Below are positions 44,830-53,784 of a DNA stretch of 64,000 nt, piece by piece. Position 1 is the first letter of the stretch, and the number at the start of each line of letters is the position of its first letter. The notes under the pieces were generated by a model. It was not told the origin of the DNA, did not search any database, and worked only from the letters and a program-made list of their open reading frames with translations. The position numbers and the translations under genes were made by a program. The DNA comes from Flavobacteriaceae bacterium PS02338 (GTDB lineage: Bacteria > Bacteroidota > Bacteroidia > Sphingobacteriales > Sphingobacteriaceae): positions 248,001-312,000 of the forward strand of contig JASCOD010000004.1 of the NCBI GenBank assembly GCA_029959615.1, written 5' to 3'.

Positions 44830-45763
44830 ATTGCTTTTTCATCTTCAGGGTTTCTCTAAAAATTGCCTGAATGTCTTTTTGGGTGTCTATATTCAAAATC
44901 ACTTCTTGTATTGCCTTTACTGCATCTATATAGAAAGCTTGATTGATATTTTTGAATTCGTCGGTAGCTTTATGGTAGTCTTTATGGTCTTCCACTCCGA
45001 AATATAAAAAAGGTATGTTTTTTGCATTGAAAGCCCCTTGATCACTTTGATTGGTCCAATCATCATGACCTAGTTTTGGATCATCATGACCTAAAAGTAG
45101 TTTTAAATTAGGATTGGTACTGGTCACGAAGCGTTTCAATTGAGGATATTTAAAAGTGCCTACAACATAAAGCTCACCCTTGTCGTTATGACTAATCATG
45201 TCCATATTAATGTTTAGCTTAATTTTTTCTAAAGCTACTGGTGGATTAGCTACAAAAGCTTTAGCTCCCTGTAGTCCCATTTCTTCGGCATCAAATAAGG
45301 CAAAAATCAAAGTGTTATTAGGTTGACGTTCTTTAAAATACTTCGCAAAACTTAACAGGGCTGCAACTCCTGAGGCATTATCATCTGCACCATTATAAAC
45401 TTCATTATTAATTACGCCAATATGGTCGTAATGGGCAGAGATTACAATTACATCGTCTGTTTTTCCTTTAATGTAAGAAACTAGATTAATGCCTTTTGTA
45501 ACACTGTTTCTGCCTTTTATCTCGAAATTTTGTTCATATTTTCCTAATGCAGGATGCGCTTCTACACCTATCTCTGTAAGTCGCTTAGTTAAATAAGCCC
45601 TGGTTAGTTCACTTCCTTTAGTCCCCGATTTACGTCCTTCGTACTCGTCTGATGATAAAACCTCCACATCCTTAAGTAATTGGCTATTGGCAGTTTTGGT
45701 TTGTTTTACAGAACCGCAACCTAGCTGTAACGCCAATGGTATAATTAATAACAATCGTTTCAT
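44828..45763 (-). CDS. M28-family zinc aminopeptidase lipoprotein
   Basis: 311 residues from the ATG at 45763, which gives a proper lipoprotein signal (MKRLLLIIPLALQLGCGS, lipobox LQLGC with Cys16); an upstream ATG would add nine residues before it. Zinc ligands and catalytic residues of M28 are in VISAHYDHIG, NGADDNASGVAALL, DAEEMGLQG and NINMDMIS, with the last His near FGVEDHKDYH. It should hydrolyse peptides at the cell envelope. Convergent with the 88-residue gene. Confidence 0.86.
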   Translation of the reverse strand: MKRLLLIIPLALQLGCGSVKQTKTANSQLLKDVEVLSSDEYEGRKSGTKGSELTRAYLTKRLTEIGVEAHPALGKYEQNFEIKGRNSVTKGINLVSYIKGKTDDVIVISAHYDHIGVINNEVYNGADDNASGVAALLSFAKYFKERQPNNTLIFALFDAEEMGLQGAKAFVANPPVALEKIKLNINMDMISHNDKGELYVVGTFKYPQLKRFVTSTNPNLKLLLGHDDPKLGHDDWTNQSDQGAFNAKNIPFLYFGVEDHKDYHKATDEFKNINQAFYIDAVKAIQEVILNIDTQKDIQAIFRETLKMKKQ

Positions 45764-45874
45764 ATTTCTAAAGTTAGGAATATCTAACAAAAAAGGTTTT
45801 GTTTTTGTAAAATCTTATCAACTCATTTTACTTTTATTAATAACTAACTAAATTGCTTCATAAATTCTCATAAA

Positions 45875-46858
45875 ATGGAATATAGAAGATTAGGAAAATC
45901 GGGCTTGCAAGTAAGTGCCCTTTCATTTGGTAGCTGGCTAACATTTGGAAATCAAATTAGTGATAAGGTAGCAGACGAGCTAATGGGCGTTGCTTATGAT
46001 GCTGGTATAAATTTTTTCGATAATGCCGAAGGATATGCTGAAGGGAAATCAGAAATAGTGATGGGAAACATCATTAAGAGTAAAAAATGGGAGCGTGAAT
46101 CTTTTGTGGTTTCTAGCAAGGTATTTTTCGGTACAGAAAACAAAGGGCCCAATAGAGTAGGTTTGTCTAGAAAGCATGTAATTGAAGCATGTAATGCTGC
46201 TCTAAAACGTTTGCAAGTAGATTACTTAGATCTTTACTTTTGTCATCGCCCAGATAAAAATACACCTATCGAAGAGACAGTTTGGGCGATGAATACGCTT
46301 TTACAACAAGGTAAGATTCTATACTGGGGAACATCGGAGTGGAGTGCAAGTGAAATTATGGAGGCTATTGCTATTGCTAAACAATACAATTTAATTGGAC
46401 CAACTATGGAGCAGCCGCAATATAATTTGTTTGAACGCAATAAGCTAGAAAATGAATATTTGCATTTGTTTAAGGAGCATGGTTTGGGTACAACTATTTG
46501 GTCGCCGTTGGCATCGGGTATTTTATCTGGTAAGTATACAAACAGTGGCGTAGAAGGTACTCGATTAGGAATGCAAGGCTTAGAATGGCTTAAGGATAGG
46601 ACTTTAGCTACAGACAGAATGGAAAAAGCAAGTGCGCTACAAGGTCTAGCTAATCAGTTAAATATTTCGTTAGCTAAGCTATCTATTGCTTGGTGCTTAA
46701 AAAATCCAAATGTAAGTACCGTTATTTTAGGTGCATCTAAAGTGCCGCAGTTACAAGAAAATCTTCAAGTTTTGGATGTTTTACCTTTGTTGACTGAAGA
46801 AGTTATAGCTGATATTGAGGATATTGTAAAGACTAAACCTGTATTGGCAGATTTTTAG
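45875..46858 (+). CDS. aldo/keto reductase
   Basis: 327 residues. TIM barrel with the tetrad residues Asp in NFFDNAEGYAEGKSE, Tyr in the same stretch, Lys in VVSSKVFF and His in LYFCHRPD. The SWLTFGNQI N-terminus and the LAKLSIAWCLKNPNVSTVILGASKVPQL end place it with the Kv-channel-beta/YghZ-like aldo/keto reductases, which reduce aldehydes with NADPH. Substrate unknown. Single gene, convergent with gap across a perfect terminator. Confidence 0.87.
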   Translation: MEYRRLGKSGLQVSALSFGSWLTFGNQISDKVADELMGVAYDAGINFFDNAEGYAEGKSEIVMGNIIKSKKWERESFVVSSKVFFGTENKGPNRVGLSRKHVIEACNAALKRLQVDYLDLYFCHRPDKNTPIEETVWAMNTLLQQGKILYWGTSEWSASEIMEAIAIAKQYNLIGPTMEQPQYNLFERNKLENEYLHLFKEHGLGTTIWSPLASGILSGKYTNSGVEGTRLGMQGLEWLKDRTLATDRMEKASALQGLANQLNISLAKLSIAWCLKNPNVSTVILGASKVPQLQENLQVLDVLPLLTEEVIADIEDIVKTKPVLADF

Positions 46859-46868
46859 AAATGTTTTT

Positions 46869-46901
46869 AGACTTACGAAGTTTCTAAAACTTCGTAAGTC
46901 T
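46869..46901. terminator. bidirectional terminator between the reductase and gap
   Basis: Perfect 15-bp arms AGACTTACGAAGTTT and AAACTTCGTAAGTCT around CTA, followed by TTTTTACA on the plus strand and preceded by TTTTT. Confidence 0.85.
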
Positions 46902-46911
46902 TTTTACAGCA

Positions 46912-48360
46912 TTAATAATAAGTCAACCTTACTACTCCGGCAATTTTTTTGGCCAAGCGAATTACCTGACGAGTATAACCGTACTCATTATCGTACCAGG
47001 CATAAAGCACTACCGATTTTCCATCTTTAGAAAGAATAGTAGCAGGTCCGTCAACTATAGAAGCATGGCTATTGCCAATTAAATCGGTACTTACTAGTTC
47101 GTTCGACACTGAGTATTCCAATTGCTCTGAAAGATTTCCAAATAAAGAAGCGTTTTTCAGGATATTTTCTACTGCTTCTTTAGTAGTTTCTTGATTTAAA
47201 GAAAGATTAAGAATGGCTAAAGAAACATTTGGCGTAGGTACACGAACTGCATTTCCAGTTAATTTCCCTGCTAATTGAGGAAGTACTTTGGCCACAGCTT
47301 TATCAGCACCAGTTTCAGTAATTACCAAGTTCAGTGCTGCTGAACGACCTCTACGATATTTCTTGTGGTAGTTATCCAGTAGGTTTTGATCGTTGGTATA
47401 AGAGTGTACTGTTTCAATGTGTCCCTTTTCAATGCCTAAGCCTTCTTCTATAACTTTGAGCACTGGAATAATCGCATTGGTAGTGCAAGAAGCATTTGAA
47501 AAAATAGTTTCTTCCTTAAAATCAAAGTCACCATCGTTAATTCCCGTAACGATATTAGGAATGTCGCCTTTGGCTGGAGCGGTTAGCAATACTTTGCTTA
47601 CTCCTTTAGCATTCAAGTGTCTACTTAAGCCTTCACGATCACGATAAACCCCTGTATTGTCAATTACCAATGCGTCATTGATGCCATATTCGGTATAATC
47701 GGCATCCTCTGGGTTTTTAACAGCAATTAAATAAATCGTTTGCCCGTTAATAATCAAGGCTTTGTTTTCATGGTCTTCTACTATGGTGCCATTAAAAGGA
47801 CCATGAATAGAATCTGTACGTAGTAATTCTGCACGTTTAGTTAATTCTTCGTCGCTATAGCTACGGGTTACAATGGCACGTAAACGTAATTGTTCACCTT
47901 TTCCCGCTTGTACAATTAGTTCTCTAGCTGCAATACGGCCAATCCTACCAAAACCATATAAAACTACGTCTTTTGGTTTTAAATTGATTTTGTCTTTACC
48001 GATGTGTTTTCCCAATTTGCTGATGATGAAATCATGCATTGAAGACTGTGTGTTGCTTTCATCAAGCCATTCGGAGGCTAGTCTGCCAACATCGATACGT
48101 GAAGGAGCTAAACTCGATTTTGCAATGATATTGGCTAGTTCTAATGTTTCGTAAATGGAAATGCCTTTGCCGCTTATTTCTTTAGCATACTGATGGTAGG
48201 CTAGAATTTCGCTGCTTCCAACATCAAACAAAGGTTTACGGAAAAGTACAAGTTCAATAGATCTATCAAACCACAGGTGACCTACACACTTAATTAGTTC
48301 AAGTGCTTTTTTTTCTTTTTCAATCCAGTTTTGAAACTCTGATTGATATTTATTAGACAT
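46912..48360 (-). CDS. gap: glyceraldehyde-3-phosphate dehydrogenase, long form
   Basis: 482 residues, about 140 more than a usual GAPDH. Residues 1-125 are a helical extension (KYQSEFQNWIEKEKKALELI, then RKPLFDVGSSEILAYHQYAK). The NAD domain begins at about 128 (VVLYGFGRIGRIAARELI), the catalytic Cys292 is in NASCTTNAIIPVLK, and GKLTGNAVRVPTPNVS and WYDNEYGYTRQV are the canonical C-terminal motifs. It oxidises glyceraldehyde-3-phosphate with NAD(P) and phosphate. Extended forms occur in Bacteroidetes; whether it works in glycolysis or gluconeogenesis is not shown here. Own promoter and a terminator. Confidence 0.9.
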   Translation of the reverse strand: MSNKYQSEFQNWIEKEKKALELIKCVGHLWFDRSIELVLFRKPLFDVGSSEILAYHQYAKEISGKGISIYETLELANIIAKSSLAPSRIDVGRLASEWLDESNTQSSMHDFIISKLGKHIGKDKINLKPKDVVLYGFGRIGRIAARELIVQAGKGEQLRLRAIVTRSYSDEELTKRAELLRTDSIHGPFNGTIVEDHENKALIINGQTIYLIAVKNPEDADYTEYGINDALVIDNTGVYRDREGLSRHLNAKGVSKVLLTAPAKGDIPNIVTGINDGDFDFKEETIFSNASCTTNAIIPVLKVIEEGLGIEKGHIETVHSYTNDQNLLDNYHKKYRRGRSAALNLVITETGADKAVAKVLPQLAGKLTGNAVRVPTPNVSLAILNLSLNQETTKEAVENILKNASLFGNLSEQLEYSVSNELVSTDLIGNSHASIVDGPATILSKDGKSVVLYAWYDNEYGYTRQVIRLAKKIAGVVRLTYY

Positions 48361-48390
48361 ACGAGAAAATTATTTTGGTTAGAAATGCTG

Positions 48391-48422
48391 CAAAAGTAAA
48401 AAAGATTGAGCGAGTGCCCAAT
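48391..48422 (-). promoter_or_regulatory. promoter of gap, embedded in the rpoD terminator
   Basis: On the minus strand ATTG, 20 bases, TACTTTTG. The upstream element lies in the left arm of the rpoD terminator and the -7 element directly follows its T tract. Confidence 0.6.
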
Positions 48423-48430
48423 CTTTTTCG
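48399..48430 (-). terminator. terminator of rpoD
   Basis: AAAAAGATTG and CAATCTTTTT form a 10-bp stem around GGCACTCGCT-like loop sequence, with a T run on the minus strand. About 70 bp past the rpoD stop. Confidence 0.7.
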
Positions 48431-48500
48431 ATTTATTTTTCTTGTAAAATATTGTCTAACAGTGTGTTTTAATTACACTAAGTAAGCTTTTATTTTAGTG

Positions 48501-49361
48501 TTATCCTAAGTAAGATTTCAAGATTTTACTTCTTGAAGTATGACGTAAGCGTTGCAGTGCTTTATCTTTAATTTGGCGTACACGCTCACGGGTTAAGTTA
48601 AATTTTTCTCCAATCTCTTCTAATGAAAGAGGATGGTTCGTACTCAAACCGAAGAACAATACAATAATTTCGCGTTCTCTTTCTGTCAATGTAGATAAAG
48701 AGCGTTTAATTTCCTCAGAAAGCGACTCGTTAATTAAGTTGCTGTCAGTATTAGGTTCATGGTTTTCTAATACATCTAACAACGTGTTTTCTTCACCTTG
48801 CACAAATGGCGCATCCATAGATACGTGACGGCCAGAGTTACTTAAAGTGTCAGAGATTTTATCAACAGTAGTTTCTAAAATGTCAGCTAATTCTTCTGGA
48901 GAAGGTTCACGCTCATATTCTTGCTCTAATTTAGAGAAAGCCTTGCTGATTTTACTTAATGAACCTACTTGGTTTAGAGGTAAACGAACAATACGACTTT
49001 GTTCTGCGATAGCCTGTAAAATAGACTGGCGAATCCACCATACTGCGTAAGAAATGAATTTAAAACCTTTAGTTTCATCAAAACGTTTTGCCGCTTTAAT
49101 CAAACCTAAGTTTCCTTCATTGATTAAATCTCCGAGCGTTAAACCTTGATTTTGGTATTGTTTAGCTACCGAAACTACGAAACGTAAATTGGTTTTTGTT
49201 AATCTTTCAAGAGCGGCTTGATCTCCTTCACGAATCTTACGAGCTAAAATTACTTCTTCTTCAGCTGTGATTAAATCTACTTTTCCAATCTCGTGTAAGT
49301 ACTTGTCTAATGATTGACTTTCGCGATTGGTAATCGATTGGGTTATTTTGAGTTGTCTCAT
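48501..49361 (-). CDS. rpoD: primary RNA polymerase sigma factor RpoD/SigA
   Basis: 286 residues: the short primary sigma factor typical of Bacteroidetes, lacking the long region 1.1 and the non-conserved region of E. coli RpoD. It begins [26 protein letters not shown], has region 2 ([55 protein letters not shown]), region 3, and region 4 with [11 protein letters not shown] and [26 protein letters not shown]. It directs transcription from the TTTG/TAnnTTTG promoters seen in this window. A perfect -7 TATTTTTG lies at 49399-49406 on the minus strand upstream. Confidence 0.95.
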   Translation of the reverse strand: MRQLKITQSITNRESQSLDKYLHEIGKVDLITAEEEVILARKIREGDQAALERLTKTNLRFVVSVAKQYQNQGLTLGDLINEGNLGLIKAAKRFDETKGFKFISYAVWWIRQSILQAIAEQSRIVRLPLNQVGSLSKISKAFSKLEQEYEREPSPEELADILETTVDKISDTLSNSGRHVSMDAPFVQGEENTLLDVLENHEPNTDSNLINESLSEEIKRSLSTLTEREREIIVLFFGLSTNHPLSLEEIGEKFNLTRERVRQIKDKALQRLRHTSRSKILKSYLG

Positions 49362-49703
49362 TTATATGTATTGGTCCTCTTTGGATTTTTCAATTCTGCA
49401 AAAATACGATTTTTTTAAGCGGAATAGAAACTTAAATTACTGAAAATGTTGTGTTTTGTCATGCATTTTTAAACGATCTCTTTACAACAAAAATCATTCC
49501 AAGTTGTCTGTGTCAGTTTTGGTGTTGTGTGTTTGTTTTTTTGTTTAAGTTTTTGATTTTCAGTTTTTTATTGTATTTTTTTTGGTGGAGTCATTGCTGA
49601 ATTATTTTCATTTATTTATACTTTAGGAATGTGCACTGACAAAGACTGACAAATTAAATATTTGGTGTGTAGCAAAATTTGGATATAGTGTCTACTTACC
49701 GAT
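49362..49703. other. 342-bp intergenic region upstream of rpoD
   Basis: Holds the rpoD -7 element CAAAAATA (minus-strand TATTTTTG, 49399-49406) with no clear upstream partner, and a T/G-rich stretch around 49510-49590 like the tract at 33841-34020. No gene seen. Confidence 0.45.
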
Positions 49704-50297
49704 TTATAGATGTAATCGAATTCCATAGCCCATAAAAAAAATCTTTGTAATTGAGGTTGTTGTTCTGTTTTCAAACCAGCTTACGGCATAAAGATCATTG
49801 GTGTTGGTTTCTGCGTAAACACTCACTGCTTTAATAGCAGATTTGCTGCTGCCTAATATTTTTAACTCTGTGCTAAAACCTAAATGCGCTTTCAAAGCTG
49901 TTGACCACCAATAATAGCCTTCGGGATATTGATTTGGATCAAATTCCTTGTCAAAATTACTTCCTAAGGTGTACGACATGAAAACGACTGGATTAATGGG
50001 TTGCCAAATCAGGTCTTTATTTAATTTGACATTAAATGGCTTGTAGTCAAATTTTGTGGTTAATATATTGATCGGACCTCCTTTGCTTTTGGGTACAAAT
50101 CCATAATTTACACTAGCTGTTGTTTTCTCGTTAAAGAAAAAATACCCAATACCGCCGCTTGCATAACCAATACTACCTCCATATTGCATGTTAATAAAAT
50201 CGGGAGTTAAAGCTTTAATAATTTTATGCTGACTGAAAATAAGTGTAGGAGTTAAGAGTAAGCTAAAAGCTAACAGGATGTGTTTCAATTTGTCCAT
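49704..50297 (-). CDS. hypothetical exported protein, possible outer-membrane beta-barrel
   Basis: 197 residues. Signal peptide of about 22 residues ending IFSQ. The remainder is strand-rich with alternating aromatic residues (MQYGGSIGYASGGIGYFFF, NPVVFMSYTLGSNFD, STALKAHLGFSTEL) and ends IFFMGYGIRLHL, with an aromatic or hydrophobic terminal pattern seen in small outer-membrane barrels. No family recognised. Its start lies inside the metallophosphoesterase gene (35-bp overlap), so the two are one operon, and the phosphoesterase may act near or on the same substrate. Confidence 0.65.
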   Translation of the reverse strand: MDKLKHILLAFSLLLTPTLIFSQHKIIKALTPDFINMQYGGSIGYASGGIGYFFFNEKTTASVNYGFVPKSKGGPINILTTKFDYKPFNVKLNKDLIWQPINPVVFMSYTLGSNFDKEFDPNQYPEGYYWWSTALKAHLGFSTELKILGSSKSAIKAVSVYAETNTNDLYAVSWFENRTTTSITKIFFMGYGIRLHL

Positions 50298-51066
50298 TAA
50301 AAATGTCTAAGATGGTATAAGCTCTATTTACAATAGCGTTGGTAATAATAAATGGTACACTATTGCTGTTTGGTTTGTAAGTTTTATCTGGGGAATGTTG
50401 ATGTGAGTGTATAGATGCTAGAAAGCCGGGGGTACTATTGGCTATCTCTTCGTAGACACTGCGTAATTTTGGGTCGAAATCGGCATCGTTAGGAGGGATA
50501 TGTGAAAAAGCCACAATATTGGTAACCCCGTTATCTAATTTAAGGTTTGCTCTTAGCCAAGCAATATCGGGCACTGCTCCGTTAAAATTATATTCACGAC
50601 TATTTGAATCGAAGCCTACGAATTTTACACCTCCATAATTGAAAGTAAAATTGAACTCACCAAACATCCTTCTAAAAATATAGGGGCCGTTTGCCACTAA
50701 ATCGTGATTGCCAACAATAGAAATGAATGGAACTTTTAATTGCGAATAAATGCTGTAGATGCCTTCAAATTCTAATAACTGTCCAAAATCGGAAATGTCT
50801 CCATTTAAAATCACAAAGTCGATGTCGTTTCTGCTGTTGATTTGATCGACAAAAAGTTGTGCTTCTTTATACTTTCTTTGTGTGTCGCCTGAGACTGCAA
50901 TCCTTATTCTAGAGCCGGCAGTTTTCTTTTGTAGCTTGGCAATTTCGGTATTGTTTACATCTTGAGGTGTACTTTCTCTGAATTTTTGATTTGGGCTAAA
51001 TTCTACACCATTACATCCCCAAAAAAAAGAGGTAGCTATGATGAGATAAAAAATAAGTTTCTTCAT
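50263..51066 (-). CDS. metallophosphoesterase lipoprotein
   Basis: 267 residues. Signal with lipobox FWGC (Cys18), so it is tethered in the envelope. Calcineurin-like motifs in order: AVSGDTQ near 58-64 (a variant of GDxH, where Thr-Gln replace the usual x-His), VILNGDISDFG near 82-92, ISIVGNHDLV near 115-124 and HIPP/IHSHQHS near 185-226. The substrate is unknown; family members hydrolyse phosphodiesters or phosphomonoesters with two metal ions. It is the first gene of a pair with the hypothetical barrel protein. Confidence 0.8.
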   Translation of the reverse strand: MKKLIFYLIIATSFFWGCNGVEFSPNQKFRESTPQDVNNTEIAKLQKKTAGSRIRIAVSGDTQRKYKEAQLFVDQINSRNDIDFVILNGDISDFGQLLEFEGIYSIYSQLKVPFISIVGNHDLVANGPYIFRRMFGEFNFTFNYGGVKFVGFDSNSREYNFNGAVPDIAWLRANLKLDNGVTNIVAFSHIPPNDADFDPKLRSVYEEIANSTPGFLASIHSHQHSPDKTYKPNSNSVPFIITNAIVNRAYTILDIFNGQIETHPVSF

Positions 51067-51098
51067 TTAATACATAACGTAGAGCGCTTATAAATTGT

Positions 51099-51941
51099 TT
51101 ACAATATGTCTTTCAGGGAAAAGGTGTCTTTTAAACGAACACCCTTTTCTGTATGTTGTAAAGTGCAGCATTCGTTAATAGGGTCGTGTTCTAAATAAAG
51201 TATGTACTCGTTAGTCGCAGCTTCCTCTAGAAATTCTTTCTTTTCTGCCAATGTTTGTAGTGGAAACATGTCGTACGACATTACGTAGGGTAACGGAATA
51301 TGCCCCGTAGAAGGTAGTAAATCGGCCATGTAGACAATAGTTTTGTCTTTGTACTGCAACTGTGGTAACATCATAGCATCTGTATGTCCATAAGCAAAAC
51401 GGATATTGATGCCATCATGGAAATGTACATTTTGTTGCGTAGGGATAAATTTTAACTGCCCGCTTTCCTGTATTGGTAGTATGTTTTCTTTAAGGAAAGA
51501 TGCCTTTTCTCTCGCATTAGGTGTAATTGCCCAATCCCAATGTTGTTGGTTGCTCCAGTAAATAGCATTTTTAAATGCAGGTAGAAGTTGGTCGCCATTT
51601 CTTTCTATAGAACCGCCACAGTGATCGAAATGTAGATGAGTTAAAAATACATCGGTGATGTCGTCTTTATGGAAACCATGGGCAGCTAGAGATTTATCCA
51701 GGGTGTCGTCGCCATGTAAGTAATAATGCCCGAAGAACTTTTCATCTTGTTTGTTGCCTAAGCCATTATCAACCAAAATCAATCTACCGCCATCTTCAAT
51801 TAAAAGACATCTCATGGCCCAGGAGCATAGGTTGTTTTCATCTGCTGGATTGGTTTTTTGCCAAATGGATTTAGGTACGACGCCGAACATAGCACCGCCA
51901 TCTAGCTTGAAATTTCCGGTATTTATGGTGTAGAGTTTCAT
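51099..51941 (-). CDS. MBL-fold metal-dependent hydrolase
   Basis: 280 residues, no signal peptide. Zinc-binding motif HLHFDHCGG near residue 103-111; further ligands in FAYGHTDAM (His near 178) and YMADLLPSTGHIP (Asp near 200). The architecture and length are those of the AHL-lactonase/quorum-quenching-like branch (AiiA/AttM superfamily), in which the DxHxDH motif opens bimetallic lactone or ester hydrolysis. The substrate cannot be deduced; calling it a lactonase would be speculative. It precedes the metallophosphoesterase gene by 32 bp on the same strand, so they may share a transcript. Confidence 0.82.
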   Translation of the reverse strand: MKLYTINTGNFKLDGGAMFGVVPKSIWQKTNPADENNLCSWAMRCLLIEDGGRLILVDNGLGNKQDEKFFGHYYLHGDDTLDKSLAAHGFHKDDITDVFLTHLHFDHCGGSIERNGDQLLPAFKNAIYWSNQQHWDWAITPNAREKASFLKENILPIQESGQLKFIPTQQNVHFHDGINIRFAYGHTDAMMLPQLQYKDKTIVYMADLLPSTGHIPLPYVMSYDMFPLQTLAEKKEFLEEAATNEYILYLEHDPINECCTLQHTEKGVRLKDTFSLKDIL

Positions 51942-52010
51942 TTTGTAAAGGTATAAGGTTTATGCTGTAAGGTGTAAGATTGCGTTGCAAACTGACCTAA
52001 ATTAAACAAA

Positions 52011-52042
52011 AAAAAACCTGTCGAGAGTTCGACAGGTTTTTT
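52011..52042 (-). terminator. intrinsic terminator of lpdA
   Basis: AAAAAACCTGTCGA and TCGACAGGTTTTTT, a perfect 14-bp stem with a 4-nt loop, 17 bp after the lpdA stop on the minus strand. Confidence 0.88.
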
Positions 52043-52059
52043 ATAAAGTTGTAAACTTC

Positions 52060-53448
52060 TTACAAATGGATTACTTCTCCGTACGCATCAGCTGCAGCTT
52101 CCATAATGGCTTCGCTCATGGTAGGGTGAGGGTGTACCGCTTTGATCATTTCATGGCCAGTAGTTTCTAATTTACGAGCTACTACAATTTCAGCGATCAT
52201 TTCAGTAACATTAGCACCAATTAAGTGTGCACCTAACAATTCTCCGTATTTAGCATCAAAAATTAACTTAACGAACCCGTCTTTTGCACCTGCAGCGCTA
52301 GCTTTACCAGAAGCAGAGAATGGGAATTTTCCGATTTTCAACTCATATCCGGCAGCTTTAGCGGCTTTTTCCGTATAACCTACAGAAGCAATTTCTGGAG
52401 AACAGTAAGTACATCCCGGAATATTGTTGTAATCTAAAGGTTCTACATGTTGGCCAGCTATTTTCTCTACACAAATGATACCCTCGGCAGAGGCTACGTG
52501 AGCTAAAGCTTGTCCAGGAACTACATCACCAATAGCATAATATCCTTTTACTGATGTATTGTAATATTCGTCGACAACGATTTTTCCTTTGTCAGTTTTG
52601 ATACCTACTTCTTCTAAACCGATGTTCTCGATATTTGCAACTACACCAGCAGCAGAAAGTACGATGTCGGCTTCTATAGTTTGCATACCGCTTGCCGTTT
52701 TAACCTGTACTTTGCAACCAGCACCGCTTGTATCTACCGACTCAACAGAAGAAGAGGTCATGATATCGATGCCTGTTTTCTTTAAACTGCGTAACAATTG
52801 TTTTGAAACATCTTCATCTTCTACAGGAACAATGTTATCCATAAACTCTACGATGGTAACTTTGGTGCCCATAGTAGCATAGAAGTAAGCAAACTCAACG
52901 CCTATAGCACCAGAACCTACCACTACCATAGATTTAGGCTGTTGAGGTAATACCATAGCTTGGCGATAACCTATTACCTTTTTACCATCTTGTTTTAAAT
53001 TAGGTAACTCTCTTGAGCGAGCACCTGTAGCAATTACGATATGTTTAGCAGAAAGCTCTTTAGTAGAGCCATCAGCGCCTTTAACTTCTAATTTATTACC
53101 AGTTTTAACTTTACCGGTGCCCATTACTACATCAATTTTGTTCTTCTTCATCAAGAATTGAACGCCTTTGCTCATGCCTTCTGCAACGCCACGACTACGT
53201 TTTACCACAGCATCAAAATCAGCTTTAGCTTCTGAAGTAGTAATACCGTAGTCAGCTGCGTGATTGATATATTCGAAAACCTGTGCACTTTTTAATAAAG
53301 CTTTGGTAGGTATACAGCCCCAGTTAAGGCAAATTCCACCTAATGATTCGCGTTCTACAATAGCAACTTTCATTCCTAACTGTGAAGCTCTGATGGCAGT
53401 AACATATCCGCCCGGACCGCTACCTAATACAACTAAATCGTAGTTCAT
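52060..53448 (-). CDS. lpdA: dihydrolipoyl dehydrogenase
   Basis: 462 residues from the ATG at 53448, which gives the canonical start MNYDLVVLGSGPGGYVTAIR; a TTG 14 codons earlier is unlikely. FAD-binding GSGPGG near 9-14, redox-active disulfide Cys40/Cys45 in GGICLNWGCIPTK, NAD-binding VGSGAIGVEFA near 178-188 and the C-terminal active-site His in HPHPTMSEA. It is the E3 subunit that reoxidises lipoamide in pyruvate, 2-oxoglutarate or branched-chain dehydrogenase complexes, or glycine cleavage. E1/E2 genes are not adjacent. Monocistronic, with its own terminator. Confidence 0.94.
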   Translation of the reverse strand: MNYDLVVLGSGPGGYVTAIRASQLGMKVAIVERESLGGICLNWGCIPTKALLKSAQVFEYINHAADYGITTSEAKADFDAVVKRSRGVAEGMSKGVQFLMKKNKIDVVMGTGKVKTGNKLEVKGADGSTKELSAKHIVIATGARSRELPNLKQDGKKVIGYRQAMVLPQQPKSMVVVGSGAIGVEFAYFYATMGTKVTIVEFMDNIVPVEDEDVSKQLLRSLKKTGIDIMTSSSVESVDTSGAGCKVQVKTASGMQTIEADIVLSAAGVVANIENIGLEEVGIKTDKGKIVVDEYYNTSVKGYYAIGDVVPGQALAHVASAEGIICVEKIAGQHVEPLDYNNIPGCTYCSPEIASVGYTEKAAKAAGYELKIGKFPFSASGKASAAGAKDGFVKLIFDAKYGELLGAHLIGANVTEMIAEIVVARKLETTGHEMIKAVHPHPTMSEAIMEAAADAYGEVIHL

Positions 53449-53638
53449 ATTCTTGTTTAAAGGGAAATTAACGTAATAATTTGCTGCCAAAATTAAAAAA
53501 AATGTTGATTAAATCATGATGTGTTGACGTAAGGTAATTGTAATAAAGTTGAGCTGTTGATGAAAGAATGATAAAATAAAGATTAAAATATTGTTAAAGT
53601 TTGATTTAATGCATTGTATCATTGTGGTTTATACGCTT

Positions 53639-53669
53639 TTTGACTTGTGTTAAGTGTGGAAAAGTTTTG
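53639..53669 (+). promoter_or_regulatory. promoter of the TonB-dependent receptor
   Basis: TTTG (53639-53642), exactly 19 bases, then AAGTTTTG (53662-53669), one mismatch to TAnnTTTG. The start codon is about 115 bp downstream, leaving an untranslated leader of about 105 nt. Confidence 0.6.
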
Positions 53670-53784
53670 AGATTATTAATAATTATTTAACATTGGAATG
53701 GGTCGACACATTGAATTTATATCTAGATTTGTGGCGGTATTTTTAACATATCTTAACAAAACAATTAAACATTATCAAAAGAGC

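Noticed and set aside
51099..51941. Calling the MBL-fold protein an acyl-homoserine-lactone lactonase
   Set aside because: The HxHxDH motif and length fit, but these do not distinguish lactonases from other hydrolases and there is no quorum-sensing gene nearby.
53698..53784. Upstream 29-codon extension of the TonB-dependent receptor
   Set aside because: The ATG at 53785 gives a normal signal peptide, whereas the extension places a second hydrophobic stretch before it.
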